In this document: in pieces, positions 8,478 through 16,229 of the stretch
Layout: each line of letters opens with the position of its first letter
How positions within the stretch are numbered: position 1 is the first letter of the stretch
From: CAIKZZ01 sp035604595
GTDB lineage: Bacteria > Pseudomonadota > Gammaproteobacteria > Steroidobacterales > Steroidobacteraceae
Direction: 5' to 3'
Assembly (NCBI GenBank): GCA_035604595.1
Contig: DATNIE010000032.1
Span: 1-64,000 of the forward strand
Length of the DNA stretch: 64,000 nt
Position numbers and translations under genes: made by a program
The notes under the pieces: model-generated
Told to the model about the DNA's origin: nothing
Databases searched by the model: none
Seen by the model: only the letters and a program-made list of their open reading frames with translations

Positions 8478-9314
8478 TCAGCGGCCCGCGAGCTGCGCAT
8501 CGAGCAACCGCTCGCGCTCGGCGCGCCGGACGAGATATCCCGCGAGCAGCACGCAGGCGCCGACCGCGCAGATGATCAGGCTCGCAAGCGCGTTGATATC
8601 CGGGCTGACCCCGAGCTTGACCTTCGAGTAGATCACCATCGGCAGCGTGCTCGAGCGCGGCCCCGAGACGAAGCTCGAGATCACCAGGTCATCGAGCGAC
8701 AGCGTGAAGCTGAGCAGCCAGCTCGAGATCAGCGCCGGCGCGATGATCGGCAGGGTGATGTCGAGGAAGGCCGCGAGCGGGCTCGCGCCGAGATCCATGG
8801 CCGCTTCCTCGAGCGACCGGTCGGCCGTCTGCAGGCGCGACTGCACGGTGATCGTGACGTAGGCCGTGCAGAACGCCACGTGCGACAGGATGATCGTGGT
8901 CATGCCGCGGCTCGGCCAGCCGACCAGCTGCAGCATCGACACGAACAGCAGCAGCTGGGTGATTCCGGTGATGATCTCGGGCATCACGAGCGGCGCGTTG
9001 ACCATCCCGGTCAGCAGCAGGCGCCCGCGGAACCGCCCGAATCGTACGAGCGCGATCGCGGCGAGCGTCCCGAGCGCCAGAGCGCCGGTGGACGCGGCGG
9101 CCGCGACCTCGAGCGACAGCGCCGCGGCCTTCAGTATCTGCGCGTTGTGCAGCAGCTCGCCGTACCAGGCGGTCGAGAACCCGCCCCAGACGCTCGCCAT
9201 CGCCGAGGCGTTGAACGAGTAGCCGATCAGCACCACCATCGGCACGTACAGGAACGCAATCCCGAGGCACAGCACGGAGATCAGCAGCGGCGATGAGCGC
9301 CCCTCCATCGTCAT
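8478..9314 (-). CDS. ABC transporter permease, PotI/PotC-like
   Basis: A 278-residue integral membrane permease with about six helices. The EAA loop that contacts the ATPase is seen in SLEEAAMDLGASPLAAFLDI, followed by LPIIAPALISSWLLSF. It matches the second permease of spermidine/putrescine-type importers. The ATG at 9314 overlaps the TGA of the preceding permease (ATGA), so the two are translationally coupled. The frame is open further upstream, but that part lies inside the upstream gene in another frame. No substrate-binding protein lies next to it; a PotA-like ATPase lies at 22070 on the other strand. Confidence 0.93.
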   Translation of the reverse strand: MTMEGRSSPLLISVLCLGIAFLYVPMVVLIGYSFNASAMASVWGGFSTAWYGELLHNAQILKAAALSLEVAAAASTGALALGTLAAIALVRFGRFRGRLLLTGMVNAPLVMPEIITGITQLLLFVSMLQLVGWPSRGMTTIILSHVAFCTAYVTITVQSRLQTADRSLEEAAMDLGASPLAAFLDITLPIIAPALISSWLLSFTLSLDDLVISSFVSGPRSSTLPMVIYSKVKLGVSPDINALASLIICAVGACVLLAGYLVRRAERERLLDAQLAGR

Positions 9315-10273
9315 TGCTCGAGCTCGCGCACGCGATAGTACTGGTTGATCGCGAGCGGTCCGGCCAACACCACCAGGAATGCGATCGACACGGCCGCCGC
9401 GACCGGCCAGTCGTGATTGGCGAAGAATTCGTCCCACAGGACGCGGCCGATCATCAGATTGTCCGGCCCGCCGAGCAGCGCCGGAATGACGTACTCGCCG
9501 ATGGCCGGGATGAACACCAGCATGGAACCGGCGATCACACCCGGCATCGACAGCGGCAGCGTGACGTCCACAAAGGCCCGCCATGGCCGGCTGCCGAGGT
9601 CGGAGGCTGCCTCGAGCAGTGTGACGTCGAGCTTCTCGAGAGTCGCGTACAGCGGCAGAACCATGAACGGCAGGTACGAGTAGACGATGCCAAGGTAGAC
9701 CGCGGCGGTCGTGCGCATGAGCTTCAGCGGGTGGTGGATCACGCCAAGCCACAGCAATGCCGTGTTCAGCAGGCCGTTGTCGCGAATGATGCCCTCGAGG
9801 GCGTAGACCCGCAGCAGGAATGACGTCCAAAATGGCAGGATGATGACCAGCATCAGGATGCCCTGCGTCGCCTTCGAGGCGCGCGCCATGGCGTAAGCCA
9901 TCGGATAGCCGATCAGCAGGCACAGCAGCGTCGAGAAGAACGCCGTCTTGAGCGAGTACAGGTAGGAAACGACATACACTTCGTCGGTCAGCAGGTACTT
10001 GTAGTTGCTGACGCTCAGGCTCAGGTGCACGCGGTGATCGGCCGACACGTGCCAGCTGTCGGTGAATGGCGGGATCCTGAGCGCCGCCTCGGCAAAGCTG
10101 ATCTTCAGGGCAAAGGCGAACGGGATGAGGAAGAACACCAGCAGGAACACGAGCGGTGGCAGGATGATCAGCAACCGCCCGTGGCGGTCGACAAGCCGGC
10201 CGAGCACGGAGCGCGGCCGCCGCGGGCTGTCGTCGCCCATCCGGCTCCGGGCCAGTCGCTGCCTCTCCCCCAC
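9311..10273 (-). CDS. ABC transporter permease, PotH/PotB-like
   Basis: A 320-residue permease: a cytoplasmic, Arg-rich N-terminus of about 30 residues, a first helix LLIILPPLVFLLVFFLIPF, a periplasmic loop and five further helices. The EAA loop is LLEAASDLGSRPWRAFVDV. It resembles the first permease of polyamine- or opine-type importers. An internal ATG twelve residues in is an alternative start. It forms a two-gene unit with the PotI-like permease (4-base overlap) and is divergent from the TetR-Rieske fusion gene across 98 bases, so the fusion protein may regulate it. Quaternary amines or polyamines are plausible cargo by context. Confidence 0.92.
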   Translation of the reverse strand: MGERQRLARSRMGDDSPRRPRSVLGRLVDRHGRLLIILPPLVFLLVFFLIPFAFALKISFAEAALRIPPFTDSWHVSADHRVHLSLSVSNYKYLLTDEVYVVSYLYSLKTAFFSTLLCLLIGYPMAYAMARASKATQGILMLVIILPFWTSFLLRVYALEGIIRDNGLLNTALLWLGVIHHPLKLMRTTAAVYLGIVYSYLPFMVLPLYATLEKLDVTLLEAASDLGSRPWRAFVDVTLPLSMPGVIAGSMLVFIPAIGEYVIPALLGGPDNLMIGRVLWDEFFANHDWPVAAAVSIAFLVVLAGPLAINQYYRVRELEQ

Positions 10274-10371
10274 CCGGTTATCTCCCTCGGCGCGCTGATG
10301 CTAGCGGCGCCCAGAGTCTGCCCGAGGGCCTCGCGCCGGGAAAGGGCGCAGCGCGCGAAGGCTCGCGGCCA

Positions 10372-12045
10372 ATGACGCGCACGACCGGCACGCGGCCCCG
10401 CAGCACATCCGGCCAGACGCGCCCCCGAGCGTCGCGGGCCCGCCAGCGGCAGCGACTGATCGACGCCTGCATCTCGGCGCTGCACGTTCACGGCCCCTCC
10501 CACACGACCGTCGAGAAGGTCGTCGCAATCGCCCGGATGTCGCCGGGCATCGTGCGTTTCTACTTCGACTCCAAGGCGGCGATGCTGGTCGCCTCCCTCG
10601 AGTATCTGGCGGAGGAGTTCGACGATCGGCTGATCGTCCCGGTCGCGGAACTGAAAGCCACGCCGGTCGCGGCCCTGGAGCGCCTGGTCGACCTGTACCT
10701 GGGCCCCGAGATCGCGAGCGCCCGCAAGGTGTCCGTCTGGTACTCATTCTGGGGCGAGGCCAGCTCGCGCCAGGAGTACTACGACATCTGCGGCAAGCGG
10801 GACGCACGCTTCGAGGCGCTGGTTCGCGAGCTGATCGGGCGGTTGATCGCGGACACCGGGGCCCGCCACCTCGACGCCGACGCCATCGCGCTCGGCCTGA
10901 TCGGCGCCCTCGAGATGCTGTGGCAGGGGTATGCGTTCCAGACCGAGTCTTCGATCGACCGCGCCGATGCCCGGCGACGCTGCATGGCCTACCTAAGGTC
11001 CGTGTTTCCCGCCCAGTTCGCGATGCCGGTCGACCGGCCATCGCCGCTCGAACTGCCGCCCGCCGCTTACGCGAGCGCGCCGCTCCTCGAGGCCGAGCGC
11101 AATGCCCTGTTCTTCGGCAGCTGGCAGTTCGTCGGCCTCGCCAGCGAACTCGTCTCGCCCGGTGACTACCTGACGCTGGACGTGCCCGGCACCCGCGCGC
11201 TCGTGCTACGCGAGCCGATGGGTGGGCTGCGCGCGCTCGAGAATACCTGCCCGCAGCGCCCGCATGCCCTGGCGATGCAGCGTTCGGGCCACCTGGACGG
11301 CCTCATTGCCTGCAGCGTGCACAACCTACGCTATGACCTTCATGGCGAGCCCCAGGGCGATACGCCGGGAGGGGCGCTGACCGGTCTTGAGCTCGCCGTC
11401 GTCGGCGGCTTCGTGTTCGTCCGGGCCGCGGTCGACGGACAGCACGCGCCGCCGGCGCCGGCGGCCGCGACCGCGACCGCGGCCACGGACCTGCGCCCGG
11501 CGGGGCCGCCGCGCGAGACTGAGGTCGCGGCCGACTGGAAGCTGCTCATCGAACAGTGGCTCGAGTGGCCCGGAGCGCAACCGAGTTCCGCCGCCGCGCC
11601 CGGCAGCGTCGAGTTCGCCGGCGACCTGCCGGCCACGGGCGCCTGGCGCGAGCAGCGCTACCGTGGTCTCGCGCGCCAGGCCGGGACCGCGCGCTGGCAG
11701 CGCAGCTTCATCGCGCCGAACCAGCTGATCGACGTGCGGCCGGGCGCGGTGCAGGTGCTGCAGGTGCTGCCGCTGGCTCCGGGCCGCTGCTGTCTGCGGT
11801 CATTCGACTACGCGCCGGCGCCCAGCGGCCGGCTCGACCGCGCCCTCGCCTGCCTCGCCGGGCGCCTCGCACGGCGGCGCCCCGCCGCGGATGCCGCGCT
11901 CGCGACCTCGGTCCAGAGGGGCCTCGAGTCCCCGGGACCGGTACGGGAGCCGGTGATCCGCGTGCCGGCCCCGCTGGCCGAATTTCGCAATATCATTGCG
12001 CGATTGCTACCGGGCGCGTTGCGCCACCCTGGAGACTCACGATGA
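10372..12045 (+). CDS. TetR-family (BetI-like) regulator fused to a degenerate Rieske-oxygenase domain
   Basis: One uninterrupted 557-residue frame. Residues 24-75 form a TetR helix-turn-helix (TTVEKVVAIARMSPGIVRFYF). Residues 76-215 resemble the BetI-type ligand domain (WYSFWGEAS, LIGALEMLWQGYAF). Residues 236-352 then follow the Rieske domain of ring-hydroxylating oxygenases (NALFFGSWQFVGLASEL, SPGDYLTLDVPG, GGFVFV). The cluster motif reads C293-P-Q295 and C314-S-V-H317, so the first His ligand is Gln. At 388-398 ADWKLLIEQWLE matches the start of the catalytic domain, but the two iron histidines that should follow are absent. The tail (SVQRGLES) still matches oxygenase C-termini. I read it as a sensor made from an oxygenase pseudoenzyme. 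Its stop overlaps the next aldehyde dehydrogenase (ATGA). A rearranged, non-functional fusion is possible, but intact coding and tight coupling argue against that. Confidence 0.85.
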   Translation: MTRTTGTRPRSTSGQTRPRASRARQRQRLIDACISALHVHGPSHTTVEKVVAIARMSPGIVRFYFDSKAAMLVASLEYLAEEFDDRLIVPVAELKATPVAALERLVDLYLGPEIASARKVSVWYSFWGEASSRQEYYDICGKRDARFEALVRELIGRLIADTGARHLDADAIALGLIGALEMLWQGYAFQTESSIDRADARRRCMAYLRSVFPAQFAMPVDRPSPLELPPAAYASAPLLEAERNALFFGSWQFVGLASELVSPGDYLTLDVPGTRALVLREPMGGLRALENTCPQRPHALAMQRSGHLDGLIACSVHNLRYDLHGEPQGDTPGGALTGLELAVVGGFVFVRAAVDGQHAPPAPAAATATAATDLRPAGPPRETEVAADWKLLIEQWLEWPGAQPSSAAAPGSVEFAGDLPATGAWREQRYRGLARQAGTARWQRSFIAPNQLIDVRPGAVQVLQVLPLAPGRCCLRSFDYAPAPSGRLDRALACLAGRLARRRPAADAALATSVQRGLESPGPVREPVIRVPAPLAEFRNIIARLLPGALRHPGDSR

Positions 12046-13538
12046 ACACCGCTCTCTCCGTCCGTGACTGGCACGCCCGGGCGGACCAGCTCAAGTACCC
12101 GACCGGCCATTTCATCGACGGCGAGCACGTTGCCGCCCACAGCGGGGAGCGGTTCACCGTCACGAACCCCGCCACCGGCGCGCCGCTGTGCGAAGCGGCC
12201 GCCGGTGGTCCCGAAGACATCAACCGTGCCGTCGCCTCCTGCCGCCGGACGTTTCGCGCCGGCGTGTGGCGGCGCATGGCGCCCCGCGAGCGCCTCGCGG
12301 TGCTGTCGCGGTTCGCCGCGCTCATCGAGACGAATGCGAACCGCTTCGCGCTGCTCGACACGCTCTGCATGGGTAAACCCGTCCGCGACATGCTCGCGAG
12401 CGATGTACCCGCGGCCGTGCAGACGTTCACGTATTTCGCCGAACTGTGCGACAAGATCGACGGCGCGGTCACCGCGACGGCAGCCGATGCATTCCACTAC
12501 ATCCTGCGCGAGCCACTCGGCGTCGTCGGCTGCATCGTGCCGTGGAACTACCCGCTGCTGATGGCCGCGTGGAAGGTCGCACCGGCGCTTGCCGCCGGCA
12601 ACTCGGTGGTGTTGAAGCCCGCGGAGCAGTCGCCGCTGTCGGCGCTGCTGCTGGCGGAGCTGTTCATCGAGGCCGGTGGCCCGCCGGGAGTCTTCAATGT
12701 CGTCAATGGGCTGGGCGAGGCGGCGGGAGCCGCGCTCGCGCTGCACATGGATGTCGCCAAGATCGCGTTCACCGGATCCACCGAGGTCGGCAAGCTCATG
12801 CTCACCTACGCCGGCCAGTCAAACATGAAACGCGTGAGCCTCGAGTGCGGCGGCAAGTCGCCGCAGATCTTCCTGGCAGATCTGCAGGATATGGACCGGG
12901 CCGTGACCTACGCCATCAATGGCATCTTCGGCAACATGGGCGAGGTCTGCAATGCCGGGTCCCGGCTGCTGATCGACAAGCCGATCGCCGAAGCGTTCGT
13001 CGCCCGGTTCATCGAGCACGGCAAGACGGCGTACCGGCCCGGCGACCCGCTCGATCCCGACACCAACCTCGGGCCCCTTGTGACCGCCGAGCATCGGGCG
13101 CGGGTGCTCGATTACATTGGTCGCGGCAAGCGCGACGGTGCCCGTCTCGAGTTTGGTGGTGACACGCCGGCGCTGCCCGGAAGCTACGTCAACCCGACGC
13201 TGTTCTCGCGCGTCAACAACCGGATGACCATTGCGCGCGAGGAGATCTTCGGGCCGGTGGCTGCAGCGATCGAGGTCAACGGGCTCGAGGAGGCACTTGC
13301 GGTCGCCAACGACTCGATCTACGGCCTCGCCGCATCGATCTGGACGCGGGACCTGAACACCGCTCACAAAGCGGTCCGCGACCTCGAGGCCGGGGTGATC
13401 TGGGTCAACTGCTTCGACCACGGCGATATGACGCAGCCCTTCGGCGGCTACAAGCAGTCCGGGCAGGGCCGCGACAAGTGCCTCGAGAGCCTGCTGTCGT
13501 ACACGCAGACGAAGTCGGCCTGGATACACTTGGGCTAG
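12042..13538 (+). CDS. Aldehyde dehydrogenase, PuuC/KauB-like (aminoaldehyde type)
   Basis: A 498-residue aldehyde dehydrogenase starting at the ATG that overlaps the TGA of the regulator fusion gene. Active-site residues are N169 (PWNYP), K192 (VLKPAEQSP), E268 (LECGGKS) and C303 (GEVCNAGSR). The opening ADQLKYPTGHFIDGE and the ending GDMTQPFGGYKQSGQGRDK resemble PuuC, the gamma-glutamyl-gamma-aminobutyraldehyde dehydrogenase, and related enzymes acting on aminoaldehydes such as 4-guanidino- or 4-trimethylaminobutyraldehyde. Coupled translation with a dedicated regulator suggests its own inducer. An omega-amino or omega-trimethylammonio aldehyde substrate is inferred. Confidence 0.93.
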   Translation: MNTALSVRDWHARADQLKYPTGHFIDGEHVAAHSGERFTVTNPATGAPLCEAAAGGPEDINRAVASCRRTFRAGVWRRMAPRERLAVLSRFAALIETNANRFALLDTLCMGKPVRDMLASDVPAAVQTFTYFAELCDKIDGAVTATAADAFHYILREPLGVVGCIVPWNYPLLMAAWKVAPALAAGNSVVLKPAEQSPLSALLLAELFIEAGGPPGVFNVVNGLGEAAGAALALHMDVAKIAFTGSTEVGKLMLTYAGQSNMKRVSLECGGKSPQIFLADLQDMDRAVTYAINGIFGNMGEVCNAGSRLLIDKPIAEAFVARFIEHGKTAYRPGDPLDPDTNLGPLVTAEHRARVLDYIGRGKRDGARLEFGGDTPALPGSYVNPTLFSRVNNRMTIAREEIFGPVAAAIEVNGLEEALAVANDSIYGLAASIWTRDLNTAHKAVRDLEAGVIWVNCFDHGDMTQPFGGYKQSGQGRDKCLESLLSYTQTKSAWIHLG

Positions 13539-13545
13539 CGCGGTC

Positions 13546-13563
13546 GCGGCGCCGGTCCGCCGC
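13546..13563. terminator. Short GC stem-loop between convergent genes
   Basis: GCGGCG and CGCCGC flank six bases, in the 31-base gap between the stops of the aldehyde dehydrogenase (13538) and the Rieske oxygenase (13570). The stem is short and has no T tract. Only its position supports the call. Confidence 0.25.
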
Positions 13564-13569
13564 CAGGGG

Positions 13570-14745
13570 TCAGGTGCGGGCGAGCTCCGCACGCAGCCAT
13601 TCGTGCAGGCGGAACACGTCGTACTCCTCCGGCATCAGCATGCCGTGGGCGTGCGCCGCCGAGCGCAGCCCCCGCTGGTTGATCTCGCACACCGCCCCGT
13701 CCTCACTCATCACCGCGGCCGAGAATGCGCACGCCGCCTGAATGTCGACGCTCGGGTCGTTGAGCGTCTCGCGCGGGAACAGCCATTCAATGGTGAGTTC
13801 GGTCTCTTCGGGCCCGAGCGGCAGCAGCCGTGTCGAGCGCACGTGGTCGACATGCAGAACCAAGTAGTGCGACGGCAGGCTCGTCATGTAGTGATAGCCG
13901 ACGCGGCGTTCCTCGGCCGAGAGCGCCGGGAACTCGTGCCCCAGTGAGCGTCCGTCCACCGACCAGGTCGCCGCCCCGGGGCGCAATCCGCCCTTGTAGG
14001 CAGGATCGGTGCTCGCCGCGTGCTCGCGCCACGCCGGGTCGTCACGTTCCTCCATGATGCCGCGACGGTAGATCGGGACTAGGCTGCTGAGCGAGTGGTG
14101 CACGGTCGGGCAGTGCAGGCACTCGTTGTAGTTCTCCCAGAAGATCTTCCAGTTGCAGCGGATCCGCTTTGTCAGCCGGTGGCCCACGACGAGCTCGGCC
14201 AGCGGCCAGTGGGCGAGCGCCTCGGTGTTGGCGTTGAAGTTGTCGCTGAGTCCGCGGCCTGCGTCACTTAAATTTACGTAGACGAACCCCTGCCATTCCT
14301 TAAGCGCAATTGCATACAGCGAGGTCTCGCCGATCGGGACGTGATGCGCTCGCCCGAACGACGGAATGCGCGTGAGCTCGCCGTTCAGCCGATAGCTCCA
14401 CGCGTGGTACGGGCAGGTAATCGCCCTCCCCGGCAGCCGGCCTGCGGCGTCGGTGCACAGGATTGAGCCGCGATGGCGGCAGGTGTTGTAGAACGCCCGC
14501 AGCGCGCCCGCCTCGTCGCGCACGACGAGCACGGGCTGGGTGCCGATCGTGAAAGTGCGGTAGCTCGCCGGCTCCGGCAGCGTATCGGCGCGACACAGGT
14601 ACACCCAGTTGCGATACCAGATGCGGTCGAGCTCGAGGGCGTACTGGGCCGGATCGTAGTACCAGCGGCTCGGCAAGCTGTGCTCGAGCTGCTTGAGCCC
14701 CGAGAACTCGCCGGCTGTCGGATCCGGCTTCGCGTCGGGGATCAT
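13570..14745 (-). CDS. Rieske non-heme iron oxygenase, large subunit (GbcA/CntA-like)
   Basis: A 391-residue oxygenase. The Rieske cluster ligands are C89, H91, C111 and H114 (NTCRHRG and TCPYHAW). The mononuclear iron site begins with ENYNECLHCPTVHH, giving H211 and H216. The C-terminal EDGAVCEINQRGLRS supplies the expected carboxylate region. The pattern is close to glycine betaine monooxygenase (GbcA) and carnitine monooxygenase, which demethylate or cleave quaternary amines using a separate flavin/[2Fe-2S] reductase. No such reductase is in the window. The start is ATG 14745; the longer open frame upstream overlaps the neighbouring gene and is composed of unrelated sequence. It lies 22 bases after the second Rieske gene and is surely cotranscribed with it. 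Confidence 0.92.
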   Translation of the reverse strand: MIPDAKPDPTAGEFSGLKQLEHSLPSRWYYDPAQYALELDRIWYRNWVYLCRADTLPEPASYRTFTIGTQPVLVVRDEAGALRAFYNTCRHRGSILCTDAAGRLPGRAITCPYHAWSYRLNGELTRIPSFGRAHHVPIGETSLYAIALKEWQGFVYVNLSDAGRGLSDNFNANTEALAHWPLAELVVGHRLTKRIRCNWKIFWENYNECLHCPTVHHSLSSLVPIYRRGIMEERDDPAWREHAASTDPAYKGGLRPGAATWSVDGRSLGHEFPALSAEERRVGYHYMTSLPSHYLVLHVDHVRSTRLLPLGPEETELTIEWLFPRETLNDPSVDIQAACAFSAAVMSEDGAVCEINQRGLRSAAHAHGMLMPEEYDVFRLHEWLRAELART

Positions 14746-14767
14746 GGCCGCAGGCCCGTTCCAGCGC

Positions 14768-15973
14768 TCAGGCGAAGCGCGCCGGCGCGGTCGGCAGGCG
14801 TACCTCCGGAATGGCCTCGCGCAGCAGGTCATGAAACTCGAGCATCCAGCGCTCGAGGGCCGACAGCGGGCCCGGAGTGTAGCTCGGCGATGCAAGGCCG
14901 CGCTGGACGCGCGCGCACAGCCATTTATCCTCGTTGTTGACCGACGTGTTGATCCGATTGCTGAGGGCGCGCAGCACGCGCATCTCGCGCCGCTCGTCCT
15001 GCAATCCGAAGATCGCGTAGCGGATCACGCACTTGCCGGGCCCGCGCGGCAGCACCTGGAAGAAGTCCATCAGCTCCGGATACACGTCGATCCCGAGATT
15101 CGGCAGCATGCTGTAGAAGCGCCAGCAGCGCCGGTTGGCCTCGGGGAGGTGCGTGACGGTCGGACCGACGAGCTTCTGGTACAGCCGCTCGCTCCAGCGC
15201 GAGGAGGGCTGCTCGCGCAGCCAGCTCGTGCCGCGCGCGATTCCTTTGGCGCCCTTCTGGTCCTCGTAGTCGGGCGTGAACATCCGGTTGAGCCCCGGGT
15301 GGCCGACCGGCACGTGGTACGACTCGAGGTAGTTGTCCATCGCCACCTTCCAGTCGACGTCCCACTCCTCGTACGACACCGGCACGAGGGGCACCATCTC
15401 CTCAAGCCGATACGGCTCGAGCTCGCCGAGAAACGGCGCGAAGCGCTCCTTGAGCGGCGGCGGCGGGTCGGCGGCGAGGCACACGAACACGAAGCCGAGC
15501 ACGACCTCGACGTGCACGGACTTGAGTCCGTGCTCGGCCCGGTCGAGCCCCGGGAAGCCTTCTTTGCCGGGGACGCCCACCAGCGCCCCCGCGTAGTTGT
15601 ACGACCAGCCGTGGTACGGGCACACGATGACGCCCGGACAATGCCCGGCATCGTCCAGGAGCCGCGCGCCCCGGTGCCGGCAGACGTTGTGATAGCCCCG
15701 CACCCGACCGTCGCGGTCGCGCAGGACGACGATGCTGTCCCGACCGAGGTCGAGCGTTGTGAAATCGCCCGGCCGCTTAACCTGGCTGATGTGGCAGGCG
15801 ATTTGCCAGCTCGGCCGCAGGATCCGCTCGAGCTCGAGCCGGGTCATGTCGGGATGGTTGTAGATCCACGCCGGGAGCGCGCGCGGACCGGCCGCAGCTT
15901 GGGTGCGATCCGCCTGAGCTGCTGCGGAAGTGACCACGCTGGTGCCCCCGAGGCTGGTTATACGTGCGTTCAA
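14768..15973 (-). CDS. Rieske non-heme iron oxygenase, large subunit (second paralogue)
   Basis: A 401-residue oxygenase with all metal ligands: C98, H100, C118, H121 for the Rieske cluster (NVCRHRGARLL, VCPYHGWSY) and H220, H225 in DNYLESYHVPVGHPG for the catalytic iron. The C-terminal NNEDKWLCARVQRGL carries the expected acidic ligand region. It is the first gene of a two-gene minus-strand unit with the other Rieske gene. Both may be alpha subunits with different substrates, or one may act on an intermediate made by the other. It is divergent from the class III aminotransferase gene, and the shared promoter region holds strong AT-rich palindromes. Substrates are probably N-methylated compounds (inference from relatives and context). 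Confidence 0.92.
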   Translation of the reverse strand: MNARITSLGGTSVVTSAAAQADRTQAAAGPRALPAWIYNHPDMTRLELERILRPSWQIACHISQVKRPGDFTTLDLGRDSIVVLRDRDGRVRGYHNVCRHRGARLLDDAGHCPGVIVCPYHGWSYNYAGALVGVPGKEGFPGLDRAEHGLKSVHVEVVLGFVFVCLAADPPPPLKERFAPFLGELEPYRLEEMVPLVPVSYEEWDVDWKVAMDNYLESYHVPVGHPGLNRMFTPDYEDQKGAKGIARGTSWLREQPSSRWSERLYQKLVGPTVTHLPEANRRCWRFYSMLPNLGIDVYPELMDFFQVLPRGPGKCVIRYAIFGLQDERREMRVLRALSNRINTSVNNEDKWLCARVQRGLASPSYTPGPLSALERWMLEFHDLLREAIPEVRLPTAPARFA

Positions 15974-16034
15974 TGTACGCCCCTCCCGTGGCCTTGGGCA
16001 AGCACTGGGGCGCGTGAGCAGTCTGCTGGGGCTA

Positions 16035-16076
16035 GATCATATATATTTATATAAATCAATTACATATATTAATATC
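16035..16076. promoter_or_regulatory. AT-rich promoter/operator region with two perfect palindromes
   Basis: A 42-base run of almost pure A/T in a GC-rich replicon. It contains ATTTATATAAAT (16045-16056, perfect 12-bp palindrome) and ATATTAATAT (16066-16075, perfect 10-bp palindrome). It lies between the divergent Rieske and aminotransferase genes, 62 bases upstream of the Rieske start at 15973. It can serve as promoter and as binding site for a dimeric regulator. Confidence 0.55.
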
Positions 16077-16140
16077 AGTAGCACCATCCACACGTCTGGC
16101 GCTTAAGCCCCGGATGCTGCACCGCGATCCACAGAAATGT

Positions 16141-16154
16141 TATATGACCATATA
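16141..16154. promoter_or_regulatory. Operator-like inverted repeat TATATG-AC-CATATA
   Basis: A perfect 6-bp inverted repeat with a 2-base spacer, 75 bases upstream of the aminotransferase start at 16230. Together with the palindromes at 16045-16075 it makes this the most operator-like region in the window. An in-frame ATG at 16137 would place the repeat inside a gene, which is one reason to prefer the start at 16230. Confidence 0.5.
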
Positions 16155-16229
16155 GAATTTCGTGGACGCGCGTACCGGCCAATGCTAGCGTTTCGGGCAC
16201 GCATATCGCCTCACCGGGGAGAGACGGCC

